From positions 62,001 through 126,000 of the forward strand of contig NZ_JARXWI010000008.1 in assembly GCF_029893085.1 (NCBI RefSeq): a stretch of 64,000 nt of DNA, read 5' to 3'. The notes beneath the pieces are model-generated. The model was not told the origin of the DNA and searched no databases. It saw only the letters and a list, made by a program, of their open reading frames with translations. Positions 53,259 through 62,762 of this stretch are shown one piece after another (position 1 is the stretch's first letter; each line of letters begins with the position of its first letter). The position numbers and the translations under genes are program-made. The stretch is from Parabacteroides sp. PFB2-10 (GTDB lineage Bacteria; Bacteroidota; Bacteroidia; Bacteroidales; Tannerellaceae).

Positions 53259-54419
53259 ATGCAGAAAAATATCATAGCGCTTTACCTGATTAAGCTCTCC
53301 AAGTGGTTCAGCCTGGTGATGCCGATCATCGTACTCTTTTACGAAGATCACGGGCTGGGTCTGCAGGATGTGTTTATCCTGAAGAGTGTTTATTCCGTCG
53401 CTGCCGTTGCGTTGGAAATACCTTCCGGCTACCTGGCCGACGTCTGGGGACGTAAGAAATGCTTAGTGACCGGATGTTTTCTCTTCTTTGGCGGATACCT
53501 TTGTTATTCCTGCACCAATACGTTTGAGGCCTTTATCATAGCTGAATTATTACTCGGTATTGGGCAAACGTTGGTCAACGGCGCCGACTCCGCCCTGCTC
53601 TACGACACCACGGCGCATTATAAGAAAGAGAATCTCTACATGCGTTACGAGGGACGCATCACCATGATCGGTAATTTTGCCGAAGCGGTGGCGGGCATCC
53701 TCGGCGGGTTGTTAGCGGTTTCTTCACTCCGCTATCCCTTCTACGGGCAGGTAGTGATTGCCTTTATCGGCATCCCGGCAGCTTTTTCTCTCAAGGAGTA
53801 TGCGGGAAAGACGCAAGTACAGAACCCCGTAAACGAGATACTTCGCATCATCAAATACGCGCTTGTCACGAACAAGAAGCTTTGTTATAATATTTTGTTT
53901 TCGGGCGTGATCGGTGCGGCCACGCTGACGATGGCTTGGTTTGTGCAACCCTTCCTGATCGATCTGGAAACGCCGACGGAGTATTTCGGCATTATCTGGA
54001 CGGTGCTGAACCTGACCGTCGGCATTGCAGCGCTCTATTCCGACCGGATCGAACGCTATTTCGGCATACAGAAAACAAGCTTGTTGATTCTTTTCTTCAT
54101 TATCGGGGGATATGTCGCGTTGGCTTACAACCAAACTTATTGGGGCTTGGCCGTATTATTCGTCTTTTACCTGTTCCGCGGATTCGCCACCCCTATCCTA
54201 AAAGGATATATCAACCAGATGACCTTTTCGGAAATGCGCGCCACAGTGCTCTCCATCCGCAACTTCGTAATTCGCCTGATATTTGCTGCCGTAACGCCAT
54301 TCATTGGATGGCTGAACGATATGTACTCACTCCGGGTCGCCCTATTGGTATCGGCAGCTGTATTTTTTATCCCGGGATTGATATTCGTCCTATTGCAATT
54401 GAGCAAAAAAGCATCCTAA
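53259..54419 (+). CDS. MFS transporter
   Basis: A 386-aa integral membrane protein with about 12 helices. The MFS motif between helices 2 and 3 reads GYLADVWGRKKCL. A similar stretch (LYDTTAHYKKENLYMRYEGR) precedes the central loop. The substrate is unknown; short MFS proteins of this kind are usually drug or metabolite exporters. It starts 94 bp after the flavoprotein gene, in the same direction, and may form an operon with it. Confidence 0.88.
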   Translation: MQKNIIALYLIKLSKWFSLVMPIIVLFYEDHGLGLQDVFILKSVYSVAAVALEIPSGYLADVWGRKKCLVTGCFLFFGGYLCYSCTNTFEAFIIAELLLGIGQTLVNGADSALLYDTTAHYKKENLYMRYEGRITMIGNFAEAVAGILGGLLAVSSLRYPFYGQVVIAFIGIPAAFSLKEYAGKTQVQNPVNEILRIIKYALVTNKKLCYNILFSGVIGAATLTMAWFVQPFLIDLETPTEYFGIIWTVLNLTVGIAALYSDRIERYFGIQKTSLLILFFIIGGYVALAYNQTYWGLAVLFVFYLFRGFATPILKGYINQMTFSEMRATVLSIRNFVIRLIFAAVTPFIGWLNDMYSLRVALLVSAAVFFIPGLIFVLLQLSKKAS

Positions 54420-54436
54420 AAAAGTCCGGTAGCCGT

Positions 54437-55705
54437 CTATCCTTTCTTTGAAACCAATACCTTGTCGATGCGCGCACCATCCATATCGACAATTTCCAGG
54501 TGGAAGGTAAACCATTCGAGCCGCTCACCGGTATGAGGCACATGCTCCAATATCTCCAGAATCAAGCCACTCAGGGTATTATAATCATGGTCGGCATAAA
54601 GATCTTCCAGATCGAAATAGGCCAGGAAGTCATAGAAAGAAAGCTGTCCATCGACCAGCCAGGAGCCGTCTTCACGTTCCACAATTTCCATCTCCTCACC
54701 GGCTTCGGGCATCTGTCCGATCAGGCCTTCCAGGATATCCTTCATGGTAACGATCCCTTGTATGCCACCAAACTCATCAGTCACAATACCATATTTGACA
54801 CATGCCTGCTTGAATTGCGCCAAAGCATTATACACACTTTGATTTTCCGGCAGGTAAGTAGCCGGTCGAATAATTTCTTTCAACGTAAAGCCGGGCTTCT
54901 CCAGGTGTAAAAACAGATCTTTCAGAGAAACAACTCCCTGCAGATCGTCCAACTTTCCGGAAGCAACCGGGTAAATATTATATAAGTTCTCCTGCACCTT
55001 TTCACGTATCTCCGCCACACTATCGTCCATATCCAGCCAGACCAATTCGCTCCGATGCGTCATGATCGAACCGACATTGCGGTCGCCCAGGTTGAAGACA
55101 CGTTCGACTATATCCTGTTCCACCTCCTGCACCTCACCGTCATCCAGTCCTTCCTGCACAATCGCTTTGATCTCCTCTTCAGTCACTTTACTCTCTTCCA
55201 CATGTTTCAGACCAAACAGACGCACGACAAAGTTTGTACTGGCAGAAAGTAACCACACCAAAGGAGCGGTGATTTTCGACAATATATTCATCGGTTTGGC
55301 GATAACCTTCGAGACCGCCTCCGCGAAACTCAGGCCGACCCGCTTCGGAACCAACTCACCAAGAATCAACGTAAGGTAGGTAACAGCAATCACAATCGTC
55401 GTTTTGGAAATAGCCAAAGCATAGGGTTGCAACAACGGCACACCGGCCACAACCTCCGCCAGGTCGGCAGCAAAGGCTTCGCCGGAATAGAGACCGGTCA
55501 GGATGCCGACTAAGGTGATACCAATCTGTACGGTGGACAGGAAACGATCCGGTTCGTTGGCCAGATCTAAGGCAGTTTTAGCTGATTTACTTCCTTTTTT
55601 TGCATCGATTTCCAACCGGGCCTTGCGGGCGGACACTAAAGCGATTTCTGACATGGAAAGGACTCCGTTTAATAAGATCAGGCCAAGAATTATGACAATT
55701 TCCAT
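54437..55705 (-). CDS. CNNM/CorC-type hemolysin family protein
   Basis: A 422-aa membrane protein: DUF21 (CNNM) transmembrane domain (1-about 180, with FLSTVQIGITLVGILTG), two CBS domains (about 215-335; VGSIMTHRSELVWLD, IVTDEFGGIQGIVTMKD) and a C-terminal CorC_HlyC domain (ending HLEIVDMDGARIDKVLV). The family takes part in magnesium or cobalt efflux; the name hemolysin is historical. It converges with the MFS gene, with 17 bp between stops. Confidence 0.92.
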   Translation of the reverse strand: MEIVIILGLILLNGVLSMSEIALVSARKARLEIDAKKGSKSAKTALDLANEPDRFLSTVQIGITLVGILTGLYSGEAFAADLAEVVAGVPLLQPYALAISKTTIVIAVTYLTLILGELVPKRVGLSFAEAVSKVIAKPMNILSKITAPLVWLLSASTNFVVRLFGLKHVEESKVTEEEIKAIVQEGLDDGEVQEVEQDIVERVFNLGDRNVGSIMTHRSELVWLDMDDSVAEIREKVQENLYNIYPVASGKLDDLQGVVSLKDLFLHLEKPGFTLKEIIRPATYLPENQSVYNALAQFKQACVKYGIVTDEFGGIQGIVTMKDILEGLIGQMPEAGEEMEIVEREDGSWLVDGQLSFYDFLAYFDLEDLYADHDYNTLSGLILEILEHVPHTGERLEWFTFHLEIVDMDGARIDKVLVSKKG

Positions 55706-55821
55706 TTAAGTGAATGATATAAAGTTTAAAACAAACATACATATTTAATAACAAACGAGTCGTACATTTGATTTTAAAAACAGAGTTTTTCTGGAAAAAA
55801 GTAAAAAAAATTGCTCATTTG

Positions 55822-55852
55822 TTTGCATTTTATCAAAGACACCGTATATTTG
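55822..55852 (+). promoter_or_regulatory. promoter of the trp leader
   Basis: TTTG (55822-55825), 19 bp, TATATTTG (55845-55852): a textbook Bacteroidetes promoter, 22 bp before the leader peptide start. Confidence 0.8.
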
Positions 55853-55874
55853 TCGCCGAAATATCAAAAAACAG

Positions 55875-55937
55875 ATGAGAACAAATTTAGTAAATACATG
55901 TTGGTGGTGGCGTTTCAAACTACTCAAAGAGTCGTAG
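55875..55937 (+). CDS. trpL: trp leader peptide (20 aa, three tandem Trp)
   Basis: MRTNLVNTCWWWRFKLLKES. Three successive Trp codons make translation stall when charged tRNA-Trp is scarce, which is the sensing step of attenuation. It lies between a strong promoter and an intrinsic terminator in front of trpB. Symbol by function. Confidence 0.85.
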   Translation: MRTNLVNTCWWWRFKLLKES

Positions 55938-55990
55938 GGAACGAGGGCCGTATGTATATATACTAAAAATAGGAATATAGGATTCGAAGA

Positions 55991-56021
55991 GGTCTGTCGC
56001 AACTGCGGCAGGCCTTTTTTT
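55991..56021 (+). terminator. attenuator terminator before trpB
   Basis: GGTCTGTCGC-aact-GCGGCAGGCC followed by seven T. With the leader peptide it forms a classical transcription attenuator; the alternative antiterminator pairing was not worked out. Confidence 0.8.
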
Positions 56022-56062
56022 ATTTGCGCATATACCAAATTGTTTAATTAAAATAGAAAAAA

Positions 56063-57247
56063 ATGAAAACGTATCAAGTGAACAAAAACGGTTTTTATGG
56101 TGATTTTGGAGGAGCATATATCCCTGAAATACTTCACCAAAGCATCGCCGACCTGCAGGAGACCTACCTGGAAGTATTGGAAAGCGATAGTTTCAAACAG
56201 GAATTTGCAGAGTTGCTGCGCGATTACGTCGGTCGCCCTTCCCCACTCTACCTGGCCAAACGGCTGAGCAAACGCTATGGCGGACGCATCTACCTCAAGC
56301 GGGAGGATCTCAACCATACCGGAGCGCATAAGATCAACAATACGATCGGCCAGATCCTATTGGCACGCCACATGGGGAAAACCCGCATCATTGCCGAAAC
56401 AGGCGCCGGACAACACGGAGTCGCTACGGCAACGGTCTGCGCCCTGATGGATATGGAATGTGTTGTCTATATGGGAGAAACAGACATCAAGCGCCAGCAT
56501 GCCAATGTGCAACGTATGCAGATGCTGGGAGCGGAGGTGCGTTCGGTCACCTCAGGCAACAGAACGCTGAAAGAAGCGGTGGATGAAGCGATTCAAGACT
56601 GGTGTGCAAATCCCTCCGACACCTTTTACCTGATCGGTTCAGCGGTAGGTCCTCACCCCTATCCGGACATGGTTGCCCGCCTGCAATCGGTGATCAGTAA
56701 GGAAATCAAAAAGCAGTTGCTGGAAAAAGAGGGACGCGACTACCCCGATTACCTGATTGCCTGCATCGGTGGCGGCAGCAATGCCGCCGGAACGATCTAC
56801 CACTATATGGACGACGAACGGGTAAAAATCGTATTGGCAGAAGCCGGCGGGAAAGGTCTTTACTCAGGCATGACTGCCGCAACGATTCACTTAGGTAAAA
56901 AAGGAGAATTGCATGGTATGCAGACATTGGTGATGCAAAACGAAGCGGGTCAGGTGGAAGAGCCCTATTCCATCTCCGCCGGACTGGATTATCCGGGCAT
57001 AGGGCCTCTCCATGCCAACCTGCACACGACAAAACGCGCCAAGGTATTGGCCATCAACGACAATGAAGCCTTAAACGCAGCCTTCGAACTGACTCAATTG
57101 GAAGGTATCATCCCTGCCCTGGAAAGCTCCCATGCGTTGGGAGCCCTTCCGAAACTGAGGTTCCAACCCGACGAGGTGGTGGTACTTACCGTCTCCGGAA
57201 GAGGAGATAAAGATATGGACACCTATCTGTCTACTCTTTCTCAATAG
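56063..57247 (+). CDS. trpB: tryptophan synthase beta chain
   Basis: A 394-aa TrpB of normal length. It joins indole and serine using PLP. Lysine for PLP in NHTGAHKINN, phosphate loop GGGSNAAGT, and the N-terminal GDFGGAYIPEIL of TrpB1. A C-terminal SGRGDKDM is also typical. No trpA, trpE or other trp gene follows within the window; a terminator stands directly behind it, so it is a lone trpB, whereas many Bacteroidales have trpB first in a full trp operon. Confidence 0.95.
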   Translation: MKTYQVNKNGFYGDFGGAYIPEILHQSIADLQETYLEVLESDSFKQEFAELLRDYVGRPSPLYLAKRLSKRYGGRIYLKREDLNHTGAHKINNTIGQILLARHMGKTRIIAETGAGQHGVATATVCALMDMECVVYMGETDIKRQHANVQRMQMLGAEVRSVTSGNRTLKEAVDEAIQDWCANPSDTFYLIGSAVGPHPYPDMVARLQSVISKEIKKQLLEKEGRDYPDYLIACIGGGSNAAGTIYHYMDDERVKIVLAEAGGKGLYSGMTAATIHLGKKGELHGMQTLVMQNEAGQVEEPYSISAGLDYPGIGPLHANLHTTKRAKVLAINDNEALNAAFELTQLEGIIPALESSHALGALPKLRFQPDEVVVLTVSGRGDKDMDTYLSTLSQ

Positions 57248-57309
57248 TCTGCCTTTGGCTCTAAACAGGTCGACAAAACGAAACTATTTTTCAAAAATTT
57301 CTTTTCCTT

Positions 57310-57352
57310 GGCTCATCCGGAGAATGCCTACTTACCGGATGAGCCTATCTTT
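57310..57352 (+). terminator. terminator after trpB
   Basis: GGCTCATCCGG and CCGGATGAGCC (perfect 11-bp stem, 14-base loop), then TATC and a T-run. The following 210 bp up to the convergent AraC gene show nothing else. Confidence 0.85.
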
Positions 57353-57563
57353 TTTTTCCGAAAATGTTAAAATATCGATTGTAAGCAAAACGACCATTTT
57401 GCTTACAAATCCATACGTTAAAAAGTGTTTCTCCCGGGAGTTTGTCTCCAAAGTCCCGCTTTTTTGCGCGAAAACTCCCGCCGAAATTACAAATCGTAAA
57501 TTGGGGGTTTCGTCGGAAACGAGCGAATTAACATTTGTTCGCATTTTATACAATGCCTGGAAA

Positions 57564-58457
57564 CTATTCAGTTCCCCATCGGGTCATGTTTCGGTATTGA
57601 TGGGGAGTGAGTCCTGTTTTGCGCTTAAAAACGGTGCAAAAGTAATCGGCATTGTCGAATCCAGAGTCGAAGGCGATTTCTTTATTTGCCAGGGTGGTGT
57701 TGGTGAGCAGTTCTTTGCTCTTTTGAATGCGTAGTTCGGTGATGTACTGAGCAGGCGAGAACCCGGTATAATCTTTGAACAGGCGGCGAAACCAGGAATA
57801 GCTCATGTTGATTTCACGAGCCACCTGTTCAGGGGTGATGTTTTGCTGAAAGGATTCCCGGATAAGGACTTTTGCTTTATTCATCCGGTATAGTTCTTTG
57901 TTTTCAAACGAGGCACACTTATCGATGGAATAGACATTGCCCAATAGATAGTTAACAATACCCGCCAATATCTGCTGATAGCCTGCCATCTGCTCCTGCG
58001 CCGTTTGTATGGCACGTTTGTATTGCTGTAATAATTCGTCGTTCATGCCGATATTGAATACCGGGTGCTGGCGATTGAAGAAGCCGTTGCGCACCCGCTC
58101 GTCGATATTAACCCCGGTAAATCCGATCCAATACTCGTCCCAGCCGGTCTCTTTGTCGGGTTTGTAGCTATGCCATTCGCCCGGAAACAACAGGAACATA
58201 TTGCCCTCCTTCACCTCAACCCGCTTCCGTTCAGACGAAGTAAAGACACCTTTGCCGCGGGTGATATAGAGCAATTGGTATTCATTCAACACACGCCCCT
58301 TATCGACATTGAAGAGGTAGCGCGTTGGATGGTTACGGGGCGGATAGGCTTCGCCGGGCTCGATGCGCTGATAGCCCACAGAGTTGACGATGAGCCCCCA
58401 GAGGCTATCGGATTCGTTTACGATCAGGTATTTTATATGTACGGCGGAAGATTTCAT
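57564..58457 (-). CDS. AraC-family regulator, probable rhamnose regulator
   Basis: A 297-aa regulator: cupin-like sugar-binding N-terminus (EYQLLYITRGKGVFTSSERK, then LFPGEWHSYKPD) and two AraC helix-turn-helix motifs (ITPEQVAREINMSYSWFRRL; TLANKEIAFDSGFDNADYF). It is divergent from rhaB with 200 bp between starts, as the AraC-type RhaR of Bacteroides stands near the rha genes. Activation of rhaBAT by L-rhamnose is inferred from position. Confidence 0.88.
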   Translation of the reverse strand: MKSSAVHIKYLIVNESDSLWGLIVNSVGYQRIEPGEAYPPRNHPTRYLFNVDKGRVLNEYQLLYITRGKGVFTSSERKRVEVKEGNMFLLFPGEWHSYKPDKETGWDEYWIGFTGVNIDERVRNGFFNRQHPVFNIGMNDELLQQYKRAIQTAQEQMAGYQQILAGIVNYLLGNVYSIDKCASFENKELYRMNKAKVLIRESFQQNITPEQVAREINMSYSWFRRLFKDYTGFSPAQYITELRIQKSKELLTNTTLANKEIAFDSGFDNADYFCTVFKRKTGLTPHQYRNMTRWGTE

Positions 58458-58597
58458 AATTCAATAGCAAAAAATAAAGTCTCCAATAGCGAAAACGCCT
58501 CAAATGTAGCAATTAAGAAATAAAAAGCAACAAATATCAGTAGCAAAATTCAAAGTACACAAATCAAATAAAGCAGTAATCTTTTCCGGAACATCCT

Positions 58598-58605
58598 TAT
58601 ATTTG
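58598..58605 (+). promoter_or_regulatory. -7 box TATATTTG of the rhamnose operon
   Basis: Perfect -7 match 52 bp before the rhaB start. No TTTG -33 box at the right distance, consistent with dependence on an activator. Confidence 0.5.
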
Positions 58606-58657
58606 CAATCAACTTGCATTTTTTTAGGCAAGAGTTATTACATAGTTACGAAATACC

Positions 58658-60133
58658 ATGACACAAAAACACCATTTTTTCGCCCTCGACTTGGGTGCGA
58701 CAAGCGGACGCTCCATTATTGGTCGTCTGGAAAACGGCAAACTGGAACTACAGGAGCTAACACGTTTTCCCAATACAATCCTTCGGGTGCAAGACAAGTA
58801 TTACTGGAATATCTACGCCTTGTACGAATCACTGAAAGAGGGTCTGAAAACAGCTGCCGCTAAAGGCATCGAAATAGACTCGATCGGTATCGACACCTGG
58901 GGAGTCGACTTTGCCTATCTGGCAGAAGACGGTAGCTTGATCAACCTGCCGCGCTCCTATCGAGACCCCTATACCGAAGGGGTGCCCGAAGCGTATTTTA
59001 CCCGCCTATCCCGCCAGGAAGTGTACGACCTGACAGGTATACAAATAATGAATTTCAATAGTCTATTCCAGCTATACGCAGCACAGAGAGAGGGCTCGTT
59101 TGCCGTGAGACAGGCCAAAAACATATTGTTTATGCCCGATGCCCTATCTTATCTGTTGACTGGTGAGCGCTATTGTGAGTATACGATCGCTTCCACCTCC
59201 CAAATCGTAAACGCCCGTACACAAAAAATAGATCCTCTCTTGTTGGATGTTCTTGATATCTCTCCTGAAGTATTCCCCGAAGTGGTGATGCCCGGTACAA
59301 AAGCAGGCAACGTCATGGAGAGCGTGGCACGGGAATGTGGCATAGGCGAAACGCCTGTGATTGCTGTGGCCGGGCATGATACGGCATCTGCCGTAGTGGC
59401 GGTGCCGGCAGAGGATGAAAACTTCGCCTACTTGAGTTCGGGCACCTGGTCGTTGATGGGGATAGAGGTGAAAGAGCCGATTATCAACGAACAAACTTTC
59501 GCCATGAACTTCACCAACGAAGGAGGCGCCGACGGCACGATACGCTTCCTAAAGAACATTACCGGTATGTGGTTGTTGGAACAATGCCGCAAGGAATGGG
59601 ATAAAGTCGGGAAGAGTTACAGCTATCCGGAGATTGTTGCCTTATCAGATTCGGCAAAGCCTTTCCGTTCACTTATCGATCCCGACGACGCTTCGTTTGC
59701 CAATCCGGAGAGCATGCTTCAAGCTATTACGGCTTATTGCCAACGCACCAACCAGCCCTGTCCGGAAGAGGACGCGCAATTTATCCGTTGCATATTCGAC
59801 AGCCTGGCGCTTAAATACAAACAGGTATTGAACAGCCTGCAGGAGGTTGCCCCTTTCGAGATCAAGAAACTGCATGTGATCGGAGGCGGCTCGCAAAACA
59901 AACTATTGAATCAGATGACAGCCAATGCGATCGGTATACCGGTGGTAGCCGGTCCGTCGGAAGCTACGGCCATGGGTAATATCATGATACAGGCGATGGG
60001 TATGGGTGTTGTCGGCAGCCTGCAAGAGATCCGCGATGTTATCCGCAACAGCGTATCGCCGGATGTATTTGTTCCGACCGACAATGCGATCTGGAGCGAG
60101 GCGTTTGCAAAATTTCAAACAATACAGCATTAA
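58658..60133 (+). CDS. rhaB: L-rhamnulokinase
   Basis: A 491-aa FGGY kinase that phosphorylates L-rhamnulose. N-terminal phosphate motif ALDLGATSGRSIIG, DTWGVDFAYL, and the ATP-binding part HDTASAVVAVPA and HVIGGGSQNKLLNQM of rhamnulokinases. First gene of rhaB-rhaA-rhaT. Length and motif order are normal. Confidence 0.95.
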   Translation: MTQKHHFFALDLGATSGRSIIGRLENGKLELQELTRFPNTILRVQDKYYWNIYALYESLKEGLKTAAAKGIEIDSIGIDTWGVDFAYLAEDGSLINLPRSYRDPYTEGVPEAYFTRLSRQEVYDLTGIQIMNFNSLFQLYAAQREGSFAVRQAKNILFMPDALSYLLTGERYCEYTIASTSQIVNARTQKIDPLLLDVLDISPEVFPEVVMPGTKAGNVMESVARECGIGETPVIAVAGHDTASAVVAVPAEDENFAYLSSGTWSLMGIEVKEPIINEQTFAMNFTNEGGADGTIRFLKNITGMWLLEQCRKEWDKVGKSYSYPEIVALSDSAKPFRSLIDPDDASFANPESMLQAITAYCQRTNQPCPEEDAQFIRCIFDSLALKYKQVLNSLQEVAPFEIKKLHVIGGGSQNKLLNQMTANAIGIPVVAGPSEATAMGNIMIQAMGMGVVGSLQEIRDVIRNSVSPDVFVPTDNAIWSEAFAKFQTIQH

Positions 60134-60156
60134 ATAATATACTTAAATTGATTACC

Positions 60157-61416
60157 ATGAACAAAAGTGCATTAGTAGAGAAATCGTATGAGATAGCGAA
60201 AGAACGCTATCAGGCCATAGGGGTTAACGTAGAAGACGCCTTAGAAAAATTGCAAAAGATAGCCGTTTCTATCCACTGCTGGCAATCGGACGACGTGACC
60301 GGTTTTGAGAAATTAGAGAACTTAGGCGGAGGTGGCATCCAGGCTACCGGTAACTACCCCGGCCGTGCGCGCAACATCGAAGAGCTGCGTACGGATATCG
60401 AACAGGTGCTTACCCTTGTCGGAGGAAGCCATCGTTTGAACCTACACGAGATATATGGTGATTTCGGCGATAAAATGGTTGATCGCGATCAGGTGGAACC
60501 CGAACATTTCACCAGCTGGATGCAATGGGCGAAAGAAAAAGGCTTAAAGCTCGATTTCAATTCTACCTCGTTTGGTCACCCGAAGAGCGGCGACCTGACC
60601 TTAGCCAATCCCGACAAAGCGATCCGTGATTTCTGGATCGAGCACACCAAACGCTGTCGTAAGGTATCGGAAGAGATGGGTAAATTCCAGAACGATCCCT
60701 GTATCATGAACCTATGGATCCATGACGGCATGAAAGACCTGACTGTAAACCGCCTGAAATATCGCCAGATCCTGGAACAATCATTAGACGAGATCTTCAG
60801 TACCGAGTATAAGAATATGAAAGACTGTCTGGAATCTAAACTGTTCGGTATCGGACTGGAAAGCTATACCGTAGGTTCACACGACTTCTACCTGGGCTAT
60901 GGTGCGAAGAAACAGAAGATCGTTACCTTAGACACAGGCCACTTTCACTTGAGCGAAAGCATTGCGGACAAGATTTCTTCGCTCCTGCTGTTCACACCGG
61001 AAATCATGTTGCATGTAAGCCGTCCTATCCGTTGGGACTCTGACCACGTAGTAATCCTCAACGATGAGATTAGCGAATTGGCGAAAGAAATCATCCGTGC
61101 CGACGCCTTGGATCGCGTACACGTTGGACTCGACTTCTTCGATGCTTCTATCAACCGTATCGGAGCCTATGTGATTGGTATCCGTTCGACTCAGAAAGCC
61201 TTCTTGCAGGGACTGCTCGAACCGATCGCTCAATTGCGCGAATACGAAGCAAACGGCCAATACTTCGAGAGACTGGCGTTGCTTGAAGAGGCAAAGGGAC
61301 TGCCCTGGAATGCCGTATGGGACTACTTCTGTTTGAAGAATAATATCGCGGTTGGTGAAGATTATATCACCGAAATACAGCAATACGAAAAGAACGTTAC
61401 CTCTAAGAGATCATGA
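60157..61416 (+). CDS. rhaA: L-rhamnose isomerase
   Basis: A 419-aa isomerase converting L-rhamnose to L-rhamnulose. Typical words: SIHCWQSDDVTGFE near residue 40, GGGIQATGNYPGRARN, FNSTSFGHPKSGDLTLANPD, and the metal-binding DTGHFHLSESIADK followed by RPIRWDSDHVV. I start at ATG 60157 (MNKSALVEKS) rather than the TTG at 60148. It overlaps rhaT by 4 bp. Confidence 0.95.
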   Translation: MNKSALVEKSYEIAKERYQAIGVNVEDALEKLQKIAVSIHCWQSDDVTGFEKLENLGGGGIQATGNYPGRARNIEELRTDIEQVLTLVGGSHRLNLHEIYGDFGDKMVDRDQVEPEHFTSWMQWAKEKGLKLDFNSTSFGHPKSGDLTLANPDKAIRDFWIEHTKRCRKVSEEMGKFQNDPCIMNLWIHDGMKDLTVNRLKYRQILEQSLDEIFSTEYKNMKDCLESKLFGIGLESYTVGSHDFYLGYGAKKQKIVTLDTGHFHLSESIADKISSLLLFTPEIMLHVSRPIRWDSDHVVILNDEISELAKEIIRADALDRVHVGLDFFDASINRIGAYVIGIRSTQKAFLQGLLEPIAQLREYEANGQYFERLALLEEAKGLPWNAVWDYFCLKNNIAVGEDYITEIQQYEKNVTSKRS

Positions 61417-62444
61417 ATACGATCATAGGTCTGTTGATCATTGCCATTGGCAGTTTCGGGCAGAGCAGCTCGTATGTACCTATTAAGAAGGTAAAAGAAT
61501 GGAGTTGGGAATCGTTCTGGCTTACCCAGGGTATATTCGCCTGGTTGGTATTCCCGTTTTTAGGCGCGCTACTCGGCGTGCCTGGGGGATCGTCCTTACT
61601 TGAATTGTGGGGATCGGGCGGAGCTTTCTCTGCCATTATCTACGGTGTGTTATGGGGAGTCGGTGGACTGACCTTCGGGCTTAGCATGCGCTATCTGGGC
61701 GTTGCGCTCGGACAAAGTATCGCCCTTGGCACCTGCGCCGCTTTCGGCACCTTGCTTCCTGCTATGTTGGCTGGTACCGATCTGTTGCATGGCAATGGAC
61801 TATTGTTATTGATCGGGGTAGCGATTACGCTGGCCGGTATCTCCATCATCGGGTATGCCGGTAGCCTTCGTTCCAAAAACATGACGGAGGAAGAGAAGAA
61901 AGCCGCTGTAAAGGATTTCGCTCTGACAAAAGGTCTGTTGGTTGCCCTGTTATCCGGGGTGATGAGTGCCTGCTTCGCCATGGGACTGGATGCGGGAACA
62001 CCGATTAAGGAGGCTGCCATTGCCGGTGGTGTGAAAACACTTTATGCCGGTTTGCCAGTGATCTTCTTAGTGACGGTGGGTGGTTTTGTGACCAACGCAG
62101 CCTATTGCATTCAGCAAAACATCAAAAACAAGACCGGTAAGGAGTATTTCTCAGTGAAAGGCTCTGTCTTGGTGAACAACCTCTTGTTCTGTGCCCTGGC
62201 TGGTGTATTGTGGTACTCCCAATTCTTTGGTCTGGAAATGGGCAAGAGTTTCCTGACGGATAGCCCGGTTTTACTGGCCTTCTCCTGGAGTATCCTGATG
62301 TCGTTGAATGTGACGTTCAGTAATGTGTGGGGGATCATTCTCAAAGAATGGAAAGGGGTGAAAGGAAGTACGATCGCTGTATTAATCATTGGTTTATTGG
62401 TTCTTATCTCCTCGATTATCGTAGTGGCGCTGTCACAATCCTGA
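61413..62444 (+). CDS. rhaT: L-rhamnose/proton symporter
   Basis: A 343-aa membrane protein with ten predicted helices and RhaT family words: GSFGQSSSYVPIKKVKEWSW at the N-terminus, WGVGGLTFGLSMRYLGVALG and GVMSACFAMGLDAG. It imports L-rhamnose. Start ATG overlaps the stop of rhaA (ATGA). The aldolase and lactaldehyde-handling genes do not follow, so they must be elsewhere. Confidence 0.93.
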   Translation: MNTIIGLLIIAIGSFGQSSSYVPIKKVKEWSWESFWLTQGIFAWLVFPFLGALLGVPGGSSLLELWGSGGAFSAIIYGVLWGVGGLTFGLSMRYLGVALGQSIALGTCAAFGTLLPAMLAGTDLLHGNGLLLLIGVAITLAGISIIGYAGSLRSKNMTEEEKKAAVKDFALTKGLLVALLSGVMSACFAMGLDAGTPIKEAAIAGGVKTLYAGLPVIFLVTVGGFVTNAAYCIQQNIKNKTGKEYFSVKGSVLVNNLLFCALAGVLWYSQFFGLEMGKSFLTDSPVLLAFSWSILMSLNVTFSNVWGIILKEWKGVKGSTIAVLIIGLLVLISSIIVVALSQS

Positions 62445-62469
62445 ATAGATTCGTATTAAAAAATAAAAG

Positions 62470-62504
62470 AAGGCGTATCAACGTGGCAAACGTTGGTACG
62501 CCTT
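62470..62504 (+). terminator. terminator of the rhamnose operon
   Basis: AAGGCGTATCAACGT and ACGTTGGTACGCCTT (15-bp stem with one wobble pair), then TATTTATT. Confidence 0.8.
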
Positions 62505-62700
62505 TATTTATTCTCCTATCTCAAAGCCTCCCACCTCTCCTGTAGAAAGTACTCTCCCGCCATAGCGAACATTTCACAGGAAAGTACCAGGAATACTTTG
62601 TGTTTTAATATTTACAGAAATCCTTGGTTGATTTCAGGCAGTTTAGTTGGAAATCACGATTTTTAGGTTTTAGGCGTAATAACAATTTATAGGAAAAGCA

Positions 62701-62733
62701 TTTGCCACAGTTAGCCAAAAATAGATATCTTTG
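62701..62733 (+). promoter_or_regulatory. promoter of the DUF1080 gene
   Basis: TTTG (62701-62704), 21 bp, TATCTTTG (62726-62733), 29 bp before the start codon. Close to consensus, probably constitutive. Confidence 0.7.
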
Positions 62734-62762
62734 ACACAGTTTTCCGCTAAAAAAATGAATAC

